From Methylotenera oryzisoli (GTDB lineage Bacteria; Pseudomonadota; Gammaproteobacteria; Burkholderiales; Methylophilaceae): 64,000 nt of DNA. Positions 54,713-63,161 of this stretch are shown here, in pieces. The notes under the pieces are model-generated. The model was not told where the DNA came from. It made no database searches and worked only from the letters and a program-made list of their open reading frames with translations. The translations under genes and the position numbers were made by a program. Position 1 is the first letter of the stretch. Each line of letters starts with the position of its first letter. The stretch spans positions 32,985 to 96,984 of the forward strand of contig CAMCVF010000009.1 of NCBI GenBank assembly GCA_945881735.1, in the 5' to 3' direction.

Positions 54713-55812
54713 GGCTTAAAATCGCCAAGAATGCTGATAACCTGATTCTGGTCTTCGGCTGATAGTTGGGGGCCCATTGGCAGGCTAATGACCTCTGCGG
54801 CCATCACTTCTGCAATTGGGAAGTCCCTTGCCTTGTGACATTGGCCTGAATAGGCCAGCTGAAGGTGCGGAGGAATCGGGTAGTGGATCAGCGAGCCGAT
54901 GCCAGCAGCGGCAAGGTGGCATTGCAAGGCTTCGCGCGCTTTAGTTCGAATGACGTACAAATGCCAGGCTGGGCTGGCCCATATTGGCACTGCAGGTTGT
55001 AAGAAGCCGGCATCTGCAAGCGCCATCGCGTAACGGCTAGCGATTGAGGCCCGGCGCGCGTTCCATTCATCCAGATACTTGAGCTTGACGCTCAGGACTG
55101 CGGCCTGGACTGGGTCGAGCCTGCTGTTGTAGCCCGGCACTTCGTTGACATACTTGACTCGCGAGCCGTAGTTGCGCAGAACTCGAATACGGTCGGCGAT
55201 CTCAGGATTGTTGGTGGTGATGGCACCGCCATCTCCCAGCGCGCCAAGGTTTTTACCGGGATAGAAGCTCCATGCCACGACGTCCCCATGGCCACCGATA
55301 CGTTTGCCCTTGTAATGTGCGCCGTGGGCTTGGGCGGCATCTTCCAAAACCTTTAGGTTATATTTTTTGGCAATAGCTAAGATCGGATCGAGGTCAGCAG
55401 GCTGGCCATAAAGGTGAACTGGGAGGATAACCTTTGTTCTAGGTGTGATCGCCGCCTCGATCAATTTAGGATCGATGTTATATGTGGCAATATCAGGCTC
55501 AACCGGCACCGGTATCGCACCGCACTGACTCACTGCGAGCCAGGTCGCGATATAAGTATTGGATGGTACGATGACCTCGTCACCTGTACCAACATCCATT
55601 GCACGTAGCGCAAGATGAAGAGCATCGAGTCCATTGGCCACGCCAACGCAATATGAGGCTTCGCAATAGCTAGCAAAGTCATTTTCGAAGACTTCCACTT
55701 CAGGCCCTAGGACATACCAACCCGTCCGCATTGAGGCAAGTACTGCCGCTTCAATCTCCGGCTGCAATTCCGCATATGCCGCTTCGAGGGACAGGAAAGG
55801 TATGGTCTTCAT
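54709..55812 (-). CDS. fdtB: DegT/DnrJ-type sugar aminotransferase (FdtB/QdtB-like)
   Basis: 367-residue PLP-dependent aminotransferase. [27 protein letters not shown], then [14 protein letters not shown] and [15 protein letters not shown] (PLP Lys 187) are all present. With the FdtA-like isomerase gene two positions upstream, it most likely aminates the 3-keto group of dTDP-3-keto-6-deoxyhexose, giving a 3-amino-3,6-dideoxy sugar. The frame opens further upstream to 56001, but the [10 protein letters not shown] start at 55812 matches the family and overlaps the acyltransferase gene by 4 bases. Confidence 0.88.
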   Translation of the reverse strand: MKTIPFLSLEAAYAELQPEIEAAVLASMRTGWYVLGPEVEVFENDFASYCEASYCVGVANGLDALHLALRAMDVGTGDEVIVPSNTYIATWLAVSQCGAIPVPVEPDIATYNIDPKLIEAAITPRTKVILPVHLYGQPADLDPILAIAKKYNLKVLEDAAQAHGAHYKGKRIGGHGDVVAWSFYPGKNLGALGDGGAITTNNPEIADRIRVLRNYGSRVKYVNEVPGYNSRLDPVQAAVLSVKLKYLDEWNARRASIASRYAMALADAGFLQPAVPIWASPAWHLYVIRTKAREALQCHLAAAGIGSLIHYPIPPHLQLAYSGQCHKARDFPIAEVMAAEVISLPMGPQLSAEDQNQVISILGDFKP

Positions 55813-56525
55813 CGAGCCCATTCCACACCGGTCCTCTTCACCGAAGCAGGCACGCCAGCGATCAATGAATTTTCTTGAAACTCTCCGCGACCAACCAAAG
55901 ATTTCGCACCAATAATACAACCCGATGGGACTTGTGCACCTTTTAGAATCGATGCGCCATGGGCAATCCAAACATTGTCCCCGATAAATATTGGCGCACA
56001 ACTTGCCTCTCCGTCGATTTCATGCCAGTCAGAATCTGAAATAAACACATCCCAAGCAATGATGCAGTCAGCACCAATTTCAATTAAGCTCTTAGCCATT
56101 ATTCTGCTATCGCACGTAATACCACTGCCAGTCGATGCAGCCTGCCCTCGAATCTTTAGGTGCGCATGCTTGCTGACCGAAATATGTACACCGGGGCCAA
56201 TTGTAAAATTGCCAAGTATTTTTAGGCTAGAACCTTCAGCTAATGAGATTGAACTATCCAGACGGCTACCGCCCCATGAAGTTATACTCAAGACCCCTTC
56301 AAGTACAACTTTGGTTTTTCGATTTCGTTTAATACTCAGCTTTTGACCAACACCCAGACGAACTTTAAGTGGAGTAAAGTATCCAACCAATTTGCGAGTT
56401 GCCCACAAACTTCGTAGGAGAGTTAACATAAAGCAAAACGGATTTCTATAAAAGCCAGCAACAATCCATCTCGTCGTAGTTCCAGGGGACAGCCAATTTC
56501 GAAGCAATGATCTTATATCTGCCAT
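55809..56525 (-). CDS. Left-handed beta-helix acyltransferase (WbbJ-like)
   Basis: 238 residues with hexapeptide repeats from about 90 on ([49 protein letters not shown]). The H in SDWHEI and the WIAHGA motif are usual for the catalytic region of sugar O- or N-acetyltransferases. It sits between the sugar aminotransferase and isomerase genes, so it may acetylate the 3-amino sugar, a role played by FdtC in the known pathway. It is however closer in look to WbbJ-type O-acetyltransferases. Overlap of 13 bases with the isomerase gene. Confidence 0.83.
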   Translation of the reverse strand: MADIRSLLRNWLSPGTTTRWIVAGFYRNPFCFMLTLLRSLWATRKLVGYFTPLKVRLGVGQKLSIKRNRKTKVVLEGVLSITSWGGSRLDSSISLAEGSSLKILGNFTIGPGVHISVSKHAHLKIRGQAASTGSGITCDSRIMAKSLIEIGADCIIAWDVFISDSDWHEIDGEASCAPIFIGDNVWIAHGASILKGAQVPSGCIIGAKSLVGRGEFQENSLIAGVPASVKRTGVEWAR

Positions 56526-56923
56526 TTCGCCCTCATGAATTCGGCGTAATCCCTGTAGTAGTCCACCTCATCGTACTTGTTGGACGCTAGTACCATACAA
56601 ACAGAAGCAGACGAGAAGTTATCGAGTTCGCGCCAGATCATTGGACAGATGTAAAGGCCGTTATAGGAACGGTTGAGATGGACACGCCTCTTTTCCTTGC
56701 CATCGTCCAGTAGCACATCGAAACTACCGGACATAGCGATAATGAGTTGGTGCAAATCCTTATGCGCGTGCCCGCCACGCTCGGAGCCACCTGGTACGTC
56801 ATAGAGGTAGTAAACCCGCTGAATGTCGAAGGGTATATGGTTACCACCCTCAATGAATGTAAGGTTGCCACGTGGATCCTGGATTTTGGGTAGGTCAATA
56901 ATGCTGCATAAGTTAATAGACAT
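56513..56923 (-). CDS. fdtA: FdtA/QdtA-like dTDP-4-keto-6-deoxyhexose 3,4-ketoisomerase
   Basis: 136-residue cupin of the WxcM/FdtA family. DPRGNLTFIEGGNHIPFDIQRVYYLYDVPGG, then RGGHAHKDLHQLI with the catalytic His pair and PMIWRELDNFS are diagnostic. The enzyme moves the keto group from C4 to C3 of dTDP-4-keto-6-deoxyglucose, supplying the aminotransferase FdtB. Fuc3N versus Qui3N products cannot be distinguished by eye. No rmlA/rmlB genes for the substrate are in the window. Confidence 0.9.
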   Translation of the reverse strand: MSINLCSIIDLPKIQDPRGNLTFIEGGNHIPFDIQRVYYLYDVPGGSERGGHAHKDLHQLIIAMSGSFDVLLDDGKEKRRVHLNRSYNGLYICPMIWRELDNFSSASVCMVLASNKYDEVDYYRDYAEFMRAKWQI

Positions 56924-56934
56924 TTATGTTTTCC

Positions 56935-57495
56935 TCAAAAGATAACCTTAACCCCTTCAGGCAAAAATTTTTCATATCGCTGACGTGCAGCCTGAATTAG
57001 AGGAAGCTCTACTCGGTAAAGGTAATCAAGATCTGTTTCTTTAACACGTATTGCGCCAAATCTCTCGTGGAACTTCCATACACGCATATTTTCTTTTCGA
57101 ACATCAAAGTGAGCAGAGTTGAATCCAAGATAGTCGATTGCATAAGCATATACCATAAGAGCAGATTCCATCGCCGCATTTGGATGGCAGCCATCAATCA
57201 AAATCCATGATCCCCAGCAGAAGCTTACATCCTGGGGATCATAAAGACGAACCGTTCCAATCTTTTCTCCCTGCTTTTCGATAATGAAATAGGCTTGGTC
57301 TTTAGTTTTTTCATATCGAATAAGCCAAGCTTGTTGTTCTGCTAAGTCATTACTGACCAAGCTAAGATACTGCGATTTTTTTGGATTGGTTCTTAATGAC
57401 AAGATAAAATCGGCGTCTTTTAGGCATGCGTTCCTAAAAGACAGTGTTTTACCAACTACTTTGAATGCCTTACTTATGCTGATTTGCTCGGTCAT
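56935..57495 (-). CDS. GNAT-family N-acetyltransferase
   Basis: 186 residues. GKTLSFRNACLKDADFILSLRTNP opens a GNAT fold, WLIRYEKTKDQAYFIIEKQGEKIGTVRLYD gives the central strands, and NAAMESALMVYAYAIDYLGFNSAHFDVRKENMRVWKFHERFGA is the acetyl-CoA binding and C-terminal region. It resembles sugar acyltransferases such as PseH/WecD-like enzymes. It may acylate the amino sugar made by FdtA/FdtB; with the hexapeptide enzyme also present, which one acts where is open. It lies 11 bases from the FdtA-like gene. Confidence 0.83.
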   Translation of the reverse strand: MTEQISISKAFKVVGKTLSFRNACLKDADFILSLRTNPKKSQYLSLVSNDLAEQQAWLIRYEKTKDQAYFIIEKQGEKIGTVRLYDPQDVSFCWGSWILIDGCHPNAAMESALMVYAYAIDYLGFNSAHFDVRKENMRVWKFHERFGAIRVKETDLDYLYRVELPLIQAARQRYEKFLPEGVKVIF

Positions 57496-57567
57496 GAGAA
57501 ACTCAGCATCTTATATGAATGAATTATTGGGGGGTTGGATTTATGCGTTAATATGGAAATAACTAAT

Positions 57568-58734
57568 TTAGTCGCTACCAAACAAATCGCGCGTGTAAAC
57601 CTTGTCTTTGACATCAGCTAATTCTACCACCATTCGGTTGGAGAGGATCACCTCAGCCTCACGCTTGAAGTATTCAAGATCTTTGATAACGCGCGAGTTA
57701 TAGAAGGTAGCTTCTTTTAAACTCGGCTCAAACAGCACCACCTCGATCCCCTTCGCCTTGATTCGCTTCATGACCCCCTGAATACTGGATTCGCGGAAAT
57801 TGTCCGAGCCGGCTTTCATGATCAGGCGGTAGATACCCACCACCTTCGGTGCCTTACGGATGACCTCATCGGCGATGAAGTCCTTACGGGTGGTGTTCGA
57901 TTCTACAATCGATCTGATCAGGTTTTGTGGGACCTGGCGGAAGTTGGCTAATAACTGCTTGGTATCCTTGGGCAGGCAGTAGCCGCCATAACCAAAGCTA
58001 GGGTTGTTGTAATGGTTGCCAATACGCGTATCAAGACAGACGCCATCGATAATCTGACGAGTATCTAGGCCATGTGTCGCGGCGTAGGTATCAAGCTCAT
58101 TAAAGTAGGCTACCCGCATCGCAAGGTAGGTGTTGGCAAATAGCTTGATTGCCTCTGCTTCGGTGCTATCCGTCAAAAGTATGTTCACCTCTGGTTTGAG
58201 CGATGCCGAACGCAGTATTTCAGCGAAACGGGCAGCGCGCTCGGAACGATCACCGACCACAATCCGCGATGGGTAAAGGTTATCGAACAGAGCCAACCCC
58301 TCACGCAGAAATTCCGGCGAGAAGATCAAGTTATCAAGGCCAAGGCTTTGCCTGAGGCCTGCCGTATATCCGACCGGCACGGTGGACTTGATCACCATCA
58401 GCGCTGACGGATTGGTGCCGACCACATCCTTTACCACCGCCTCTATGGAACTAGTGTTGAAGGTGTTGGTATCCACATCGTAATCGGTGGGCGTCGCGAT
58501 GATCACAATTTCGGCGCCGGTGTAGGCATCGAACGGGTCTAGCGTTGCCCGGAAATTCAGCGCCCGGTTTTTAAGATAACTGCTGATCTCTTTATCTTCA
58601 ATCGGGGAAATCTTTTGGTTTAGGAGATCAACTTTTTGCGGCAGGATATCAAGCGCTACGACTTCGTGCTGCTGCGAGAGCAGGATGCCCAAAGACAAAC
58701 CTACGTAACCTGTGCCTGCGATAGCGATTTTCAT
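57568..58734 (-). CDS. ugd: UDP-glucose 6-dehydrogenase
   Basis: 388 residues, the same length as Escherichia coli Ugd and very similar throughout. It has [57 protein letters not shown], the catalytic Cys in [13 protein letters not shown] (about 255) and the C-terminal [10 protein letters not shown]. It makes UDP-glucuronate, the substrate of the epimerase encoded upstream. The close resemblance to gammaproteobacterial Ugd fits acquisition by transfer. The 273-base gap upstream may hold a separate promoter. Confidence 0.96.
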   Translation of the reverse strand: MKIAIAGTGYVGLSLGILLSQQHEVVALDILPQKVDLLNQKISPIEDKEISSYLKNRALNFRATLDPFDAYTGAEIVIIATPTDYDVDTNTFNTSSIEAVVKDVVGTNPSALMVIKSTVPVGYTAGLRQSLGLDNLIFSPEFLREGLALFDNLYPSRIVVGDRSERAARFAEILRSASLKPEVNILLTDSTEAEAIKLFANTYLAMRVAYFNELDTYAATHGLDTRQIIDGVCLDTRIGNHYNNPSFGYGGYCLPKDTKQLLANFRQVPQNLIRSIVESNTTRKDFIADEVIRKAPKVVGIYRLIMKAGSDNFRESSIQGVMKRIKAKGIEVVLFEPSLKEATFYNSRVIKDLEYFKREAEVILSNRMVVELADVKDKVYTRDLFGSD

Positions 58735-58783
58735 ATTAGGGATAGGATAATGGAAGTTGGCTGCAACAAAGCAGAGATCGCTC

Positions 58784-58804
58784 TTGATTGATTGAATCGA
58801 TCAA
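58784..58804. promoter_or_regulatory. Imperfect palindrome in the ugd leader
   Basis: TTGATTGAT (58784-58792) and ATCGATCAA (58796-58804) are inverted with one mismatch around TGA. It lies 50 bases upstream of the ugd start in the 273-base gap after the epimerase gene. It could be a regulator site or a hairpin in the transcript. The rest of the gap (58735-59007) is AT-rich and shows no gene. Confidence 0.35.
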
Positions 58805-59007
58805 TAGCAGACGGGGTAAAGATATCTCTATAAGCCAAACTGGGCAAGCCTCGAGTGTAATGTAAAAATTTGCGCGTTGAACATGTTAAGACTGATTGAT
58901 GTGCCTGCTAATACTGGATAGTAATACAATTAAAAACTACTTTTTAAAATTAAAAATTACTTAAGCTAATATTCAGGGCCAACGACTTAACTAAAGCCAT
59001 AAGTTGC

Positions 59008-60018
59008 TTAATGTATGTGATAAAAGTCTCGATACCAGGCCACAAATTTAGCTACGCCATCTTTTACCGGGGTATTTGGCTTGAAGCCCACCCAGTCATT
59101 AAGCTCGCTGGTCTCTGCGCTGGTGGCGGGTACGTCGCCCGGTTGCATTTCTCGGTAGTTCTTTATTGCTGCGATACCGAGCGCCGATTCGAGTGCTGTG
59201 ATGTATTCCATCAGCGGTGTAGGTTGACCGTTGCCGATATTGAATATGCGGTACGGTGCATCACTGCTGGCTGGGTCTGGGGCTTTGCCATCAAATTGCA
59301 TATTAGGAGTGGCAGGCTTATCGAGCACGCGAATGACACCCTCGACGATGTCGTCGATGTAGGTAAAGTCTCGCACCATTTTGCCGTGGTTAAAGATGTC
59401 GATAGGCTTGCCCTCTAAAATAGCCTTGGTAAACAAAAACAGTGCCATGTCTGGGCGACCCCAGGGGCCGTAAACAGTAAAGAAGCGCAGGCCCGTCGTT
59501 GGCAGTCTATAAAGATGGCTGTAGGTATGCGCCATCAGCTCGTTAGCCTTTTTGGTGGCGGCGTAAAGGCTGAGCGGGTGATCTACATTATGATGCACCG
59601 AAAACGGCATCGCCGTGTTGGACCCGTATACGCTGGAAGAGCTGGCGTAGACTAAATGCTCAATGTTGTGATGACGACAACCCTCTAAGATGTGGGCAAA
59701 CCCAACTAGGTTGCTATCAATATAGGCCATCGGGTTTTCGATTGAGTAGCGAACCCCAGCTTGTGCGGCTAGATTGACGACTCTTTGTGGCTTGAAGGTT
59801 GCAAAAGCCTCTTTGATGGCAGTTTTGTCGGCCAAGTCGATTCTTAAGTGCGAGTAACTAGGGTGCTCTGCAAAACGAGCGAGGCGGGCCTCTTTAACGG
59901 CGGGGTCGTAGTAGTCGTTATGGTTGTCGATACCCAGCACCTCATCCCCGCGTGCCAGGAGGCGCATGGTGAGGGTGGATGCAATAAATCCGGCCGAGCC
60001 TGTTACAAGAATTTTCAT
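59008..60018 (-). CDS. UDP-glucuronate 4-epimerase
   Basis: 336-residue extended short-chain dehydrogenase. [21 protein letters not shown] is the NAD motif, the [10 protein letters not shown] segment and Tyr 152/Lys 156 (LYAATKK) are the catalytic residues, and [15 protein letters not shown] near residue 32 is typical of glucuronate 4-epimerases. It would turn UDP-GlcA from Ugd into UDP-GalA for the polysaccharide. It lies 87 bases after the MarR-type regulator gene in the same direction. Confidence 0.92.
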   Translation of the reverse strand: MKILVTGSAGFIASTLTMRLLARGDEVLGIDNHNDYYDPAVKEARLARFAEHPSYSHLRIDLADKTAIKEAFATFKPQRVVNLAAQAGVRYSIENPMAYIDSNLVGFAHILEGCRHHNIEHLVYASSSSVYGSNTAMPFSVHHNVDHPLSLYAATKKANELMAHTYSHLYRLPTTGLRFFTVYGPWGRPDMALFLFTKAILEGKPIDIFNHGKMVRDFTYIDDIVEGVIRVLDKPATPNMQFDGKAPDPASSDAPYRIFNIGNGQPTPLMEYITALESALGIAAIKNYREMQPGDVPATSAETSELNDWVGFKPNTPVKDGVAKFVAWYRDFYHIH

Positions 60019-60105
60019 GGGAATGTGGGGTTGCTGTTGGGAATTGGGTTTGAGGCAGTCGTAAACTAGATTTGCAATAGAGACTGTTTTTTGGTGACCG
60101 TTTTA

Positions 60106-60513
60106 TTAAGATTGCGCTTGGATGCCACCCGCTCGCCGGCGGGTGGCTTTGCTAAGGGGCACAATATCCGATGCCGGCTCAACCCTTAAGCTCACTTCAT
60201 CTTCTTTTAAAGCCTCGATTTCCGCCTGCAATAGCGCATATTCCTTGAGCTTGCGGGCGAGGAAGCGTTTGGTTAATGCCGCCCGCTCACTCAGACCTTG
60301 CGGTGTCAGCACGTAGATATAGCCAAACTTGTTATTGGAACCCTGAAAGTTTTCTATCTTGACCAAGCCCTTGACCACCAAAGCCTTTAAACAATAATTA
60401 ATGCTGCCCAAGCTGATGCCTAATTGCTCGGCGAGCTCACGCTGTGTGATGGCTGAGTTGGCATGCAAGATGCGCAGCACGTGATAATTGGCTTCTTCTT
60501 GTAAATTACGCAT
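60106..60513 (-). CDS. MarR-family EPS-associated transcriptional regulator
   Basis: 135 residues. The winged HTH (ANSAITQRELAEQLGISLGSINYCLKALV, then VKIENFQGSNN and TPQGLSERA) matches the EPS-associated MarR-type family found at the head of exopolysaccharide clusters. A C-terminal helix and a basic tail follow (KATRRRAGGIQAQS). Placed first in the leftward glycan cluster, it probably regulates that cluster and itself. Two palindromic sites lie between its start and the inferred promoter. The effector is unknown. Confidence 0.88.
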   Translation of the reverse strand: MRNLQEEANYHVLRILHANSAITQRELAEQLGISLGSINYCLKALVVKGLVKIENFQGSNNKFGYIYVLTPQGLSERAALTKRFLARKLKEYALLQAEIEALKEDEVSLRVEPASDIVPLSKATRRRAGGIQAQS

Positions 60514-60518
60514 TATTT

Positions 60519-60537
60519 ATTAGTGGATACCATTAAT
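60519..60537. promoter_or_regulatory. Imperfect palindrome at the EPS regulator start
   Basis: ATTAGTGG (60519-60526) and CCATTAAT (60530-60537) are inverted with one mismatch, 5 bases before the regulator ATG (60513). Half of it, AATGGTAT on the other strand, recurs near 60811 just after the inferred transcription start. This fits a MarR-type operator for autoregulation. Confidence 0.45.
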
Positions 60538-60569
60538 TTACAACAGGTGGTGAATTGCTAGTGGGCCAC

Positions 60570-60584
60570 AATCCGTGTTGGATT
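60570..60584. promoter_or_regulatory. Short inverted repeat in the EPS leader
   Basis: AATCC (60570-60574) and GGATT (60580-60584) are inverted around a 5-base spacer, 57 bases upstream of the MarR-type regulator start. Too short to be convincing alone; listed as a possible second regulator site. Confidence 0.25.
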
Positions 60585-60740
60585 AATTTTGGTTAATAAG
60601 CATTGAGGAACATGCATTGAGAAACAAACAGCGGTTGGTCGCGCGTGGTTTACCTTGAAGGCGTATGCTCGCAGGATTGTAGATGGCTATTAGTTCGCTA
60701 TTCGTTCACTACAAGACAGAGCGCCGTGTCATGGTTCGGG

Positions 60741-60752
60741 CACACTACCGCC
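60741..60752 (-). promoter_or_regulatory. ops-like element in the EPS leader
   Basis: On the minus strand the sequence reads GGCGGTAGTGTG, matching the ops element GGCGGTAGCGTG at 11 of 12 positions. It would lie about 85-95 bases after the inferred transcription start (near 60836) and before the whole leftward glycan cluster. ops pauses RNA polymerase and recruits RfaH. An RfaH-like protein is encoded next door on the other strand. Flanking GGC and GCC could pair to form the small hairpin loop that ops needs. Confidence 0.6.
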
Positions 60753-60842
60753 TACCGTATTGCGAACAGTAAGCGCATTTTTGTCAAAAAGGACCCCAGC
60801 ACAACTAGTCCAATGGTATATCTTCATCACAAATTCGACACT

Positions 60843-60871
60843 ACTATACATCTATTTGTGTTTGTGTTCAA
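60843..60871 (-). promoter_or_regulatory. Sigma-70-like promoter of the leftward EPS cluster
   Basis: Reading leftward, TTGAAC (60866-60871) and TATAGT (60843-60848) are separated by 17 bases; matches are 4/6 and 5/6. The predicted start is near 60836. It is the best promoter-like sequence in the divergent region for the MarR-type regulator and following genes. Confidence 0.55.
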
Positions 60872-60988
60872 ATGCTGAACGTGTTTGATCGTTTATTTAT
60901 GCTACTCTTTTCATTTATACCCTTATTAGCATTGATGCCATTATTATCTTTGGTGCCAAAGTTATCCAAAGCTGTCTAGATCACGCTA

Positions 60989-61510
60989 ATGCAGCCAGCC
61001 AATTTAACTCCGCATACTACTAGCCACACCGACCTTTGGTATGTGGTGCATACCAAACCACGTCAAGAGTCGCGTGCGGCAGACAATTTACGGCAGCAGG
61101 GCTTTGAGACCTACCTGCCCTTATTAAAAACCGAAACCTTGCGACTGGGGAAAGTTTACTTGAGGGATGAGCCCTTATTTAAACGCTATATTTTTGTGCG
61201 ATTTGATGCCCTATTGAGCCCCTGGCATAGCATCCGCAGCACATTGGGCGTGCATCAATTGCTGAGATTTGGTGACCAGCCAGCGAGTGTGCCTGACAGC
61301 CTGATCGCAAGCCTTAAAAGCATCGACTTGCCCTCCCAGTCACTGTATCAGAAGGGAGATGTGTTACACGTGAAGGACGGGCCCTTTAGGCAGTTGGAAG
61401 TCATTTATGATCTGCAGGATGGCGACAGCCGCGCGATTGTCTTGATTGATCTGCTGAATAAAACCCACAAAGTTGCACTGGACTTGAATCTACTGACAAA
61501 GTCCGGTTAA
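60989..61510 (+). CDS. rfaH: RfaH-like NusG paralogue (transcription antiterminator)
   Basis: 173 residues. The NGN domain starts WYVVHTKPRQESRAADNLRQQGF. EPLFKRYIFVRFD and GVHQLLRFGDQPASVPDSLI match the corresponding RfaH segments. The C-terminal KOW-type domain is KGDVLHVKDGPFRQLEVIYD followed by SRAIVLIDLLNKTHKVAL, very close to RfaH. RfaH binds RNA polymerase paused at ops, blocks termination and couples translation in long polysaccharide operons. It is transcribed away from the EPS cluster. No obvious Shine-Dalgarno precedes the ATG. General NusG is excluded by context and sequence. Confidence 0.88.
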   Translation: MQPANLTPHTTSHTDLWYVVHTKPRQESRAADNLRQQGFETYLPLLKTETLRLGKVYLRDEPLFKRYIFVRFDALLSPWHSIRSTLGVHQLLRFGDQPASVPDSLIASLKSIDLPSQSLYQKGDVLHVKDGPFRQLEVIYDLQDGDSRAIVLIDLLNKTHKVALDLNLLTKSG

Positions 61511-61713
61511 GCCCGCCTGCTAATGCCGATTCCCATGAACCTGTGTTTGGGCAAACTATCATTAGTCAAGCCGCCAGATACAGCGACCTATCAAGCTATT
61601 TTTAGTGATCTGCGCATTTTATTGACCTGTGCAGGCACCGATGCCGTCACAGACCCGGCATGCGTTCAACTGCAGACAATTTACCGTCTATCGTCCATGG
61701 CTGATGATACGTT

Positions 61714-63147
61714 TTATTGTTCGAAGGGGTTCTTGCCTGGCACGATAGGCAGTGCTTGCGGCGAAACGGCTGGCGCGCTTACGGCCACTGGTTGACGGGG
61801 TGCATGACGTTCTGCTTGCACAGGGTCAGCAGCTTCTTTCTGCTCAACATGGAAAAATATTGCCGCCAGGAAAGCAAAGTAAATCTGGTTAGCTGGGATT
61901 CGCAGGTTGAAATCGACCAGGCTGTGCAGCAGCATTAAAAACAAGCCAATGCCGGCCCCCATCTGCACCAACTTGAAGGTGGACGGGGTACCCTTTTGCT
62001 GCATGATCACGATCCAGTGTTTCCCATACAATAACAGCAAGCCGAGGAGGATGATGGCGGCAATCACACCTCCCTCCATGACCCACTGCAGGTAATCATT
62101 GTGCGCGTGGTTGATGGTGACGCCCGTTAACGTGTCCGGATGAAAGCGCTGGAAAGCCTCACTAAAGGTGCCAATACCAGAGCCCATGGGAAGGAAGGCT
62201 TGCACCGCCTCCAGGCTGCTGCTGTAGATGGTCCAACGCGCATCCTTAAGAGGGTCTTCCAATGCAAATCGATCCAGCACCGGCACCAAGCCCACCAATA
62301 GCGCTAGGCTTAGGCCTGCTGCAATCCAGGTCCCTAGCATGCCATACACATTGCGACCTCCGATGCGTGACGAGAAGGCCAGCGCGCACAATAGCACCAG
62401 CACCATGGCGAGCGCCACACCGCTGCGTGAGCGTGTGAAGATGAGCCCCAACATGAGGCCCAGCGAGAGCATGAGGTAGATGGCACTGCGATTGCAGTAG
62501 GTCGTTAGCCATACGTCTAAGCGAGCTCGCCAACCCCGTCGGCGATGCTGATGCGCGATGCTTGCATGGCCAAGGTTTGCCACCATTAAGGCGAGACTAA
62601 CGGGCAGGGCCATTTCCAGCAAGCCGGCAAGGTGGTCACGGTTAGCATAGGTACCCATGCTACTTAAGCCTGCCCCATACTGCGCCAAGCCAATAACGGC
62701 CTCAAATGCTGCCATCGCTAAAAATAGTGGGACGATGGCGCGCAGTGTACGTGTTTTGAGGCTGAAGCTATAGACGAACAGCAGGAGCGGTGGCAAGAGG
62801 GCCAGCCAAGAAAACTCAGTCAGGGCGGGCGATAGGGTTAAAGGTCGCGGTAGCTGATCACCCACTTTTACCAATTGCAAGGGCTCTATGAGGCTGGACT
62901 TTAGTGATAAGCTTGACCACCAAGAGAACGTCAAGGGCAGCAACTGCAATAGGGGCAGGGCCAGCATCATGGCCAATAAGACCAGCATGGGCGTACCCAA
63001 TTGCTTTACGAATTGCCAGCGCTTAATAGCACCAATCAATAGCAATAGGGAAAGCAGCTCTAAAAAAAGCAGTGGCAGTGGGCGATTACCGCCCTTTATG
63101 AGCGGCGCGAAGCACAATATCGGCGCCAATAGAAGCCATGCTGGCAA
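61714..63147 (-). CDS. O-antigen ligase/polymerase-family membrane protein
   Basis: 477 residues with about 11-12 hydrophobic segments. The Wzy_C/WaaL-type periplasmic loop contains GTYANRDHLAG near 168 and INHAHNDYLQWVMEGG near 340, the latter with the conserved His. Such proteins ligate or polymerise lipid-linked glycans. Start is a TTG at 63147; an in-frame stop just upstream rules out an earlier start. It ends with a polar, Ala/Pro-rich cytoplasmic tail. It follows the secreted FecR-like gene by 14 bases. Composition is GC-rich (36 of 60 bases from 62341). Confidence 0.85.
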   Translation of the reverse strand: MPAWLLLAPILCFAPLIKGGNRPLPLLFLELLSLLLLIGAIKRWQFVKQLGTPMLVLLAMMLALPLLQLLPLTFSWWSSLSLKSSLIEPLQLVKVGDQLPRPLTLSPALTEFSWLALLPPLLLFVYSFSLKTRTLRAIVPLFLAMAAFEAVIGLAQYGAGLSSMGTYANRDHLAGLLEMALPVSLALMVANLGHASIAHQHRRRGWRARLDVWLTTYCNRSAIYLMLSLGLMLGLIFTRSRSGVALAMVLVLLCALAFSSRIGGRNVYGMLGTWIAAGLSLALLVGLVPVLDRFALEDPLKDARWTIYSSSLEAVQAFLPMGSGIGTFSEAFQRFHPDTLTGVTINHAHNDYLQWVMEGGVIAAIILLGLLLLYGKHWIVIMQQKGTPSTFKLVQMGAGIGLFLMLLHSLVDFNLRIPANQIYFAFLAAIFFHVEQKEAADPVQAERHAPRQPVAVSAPAVSPQALPIVPGKNPFEQ

Positions 63148-63161
63148 CTGATTGTTCCCAC

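Larger units (their letters stand above)
60514..60988. promoter_or_regulatory. Divergent control region of the EPS cluster and rfaH-like gene
   Basis: No gene was seen in this 475-base stretch. Read leftward it contains a sigma-70-like promoter (60843-60871), an ops-like motif (60741-60752), a near-repeat GCATTGAG at about 60600 and 60614, and two palindromes near the regulator start. Read rightward it precedes the NusG paralogue, with the 14-base inverted repeat CTTTGG-TG-CCAAAG at 60948-60961, 27 bases before the ATG. The leader of the leftward transcript would be about 320 bases. Confidence 0.6.

Noticed and set aside
61523..61795. Open frame of 90 codons after the rfaH-like gene
   Set aside because: It overlaps the 3' end of the ligase-like gene on the other strand, has no recognisable motif, and no clear ribosome binding site. 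The 203 bases between the two genes seem non-coding.
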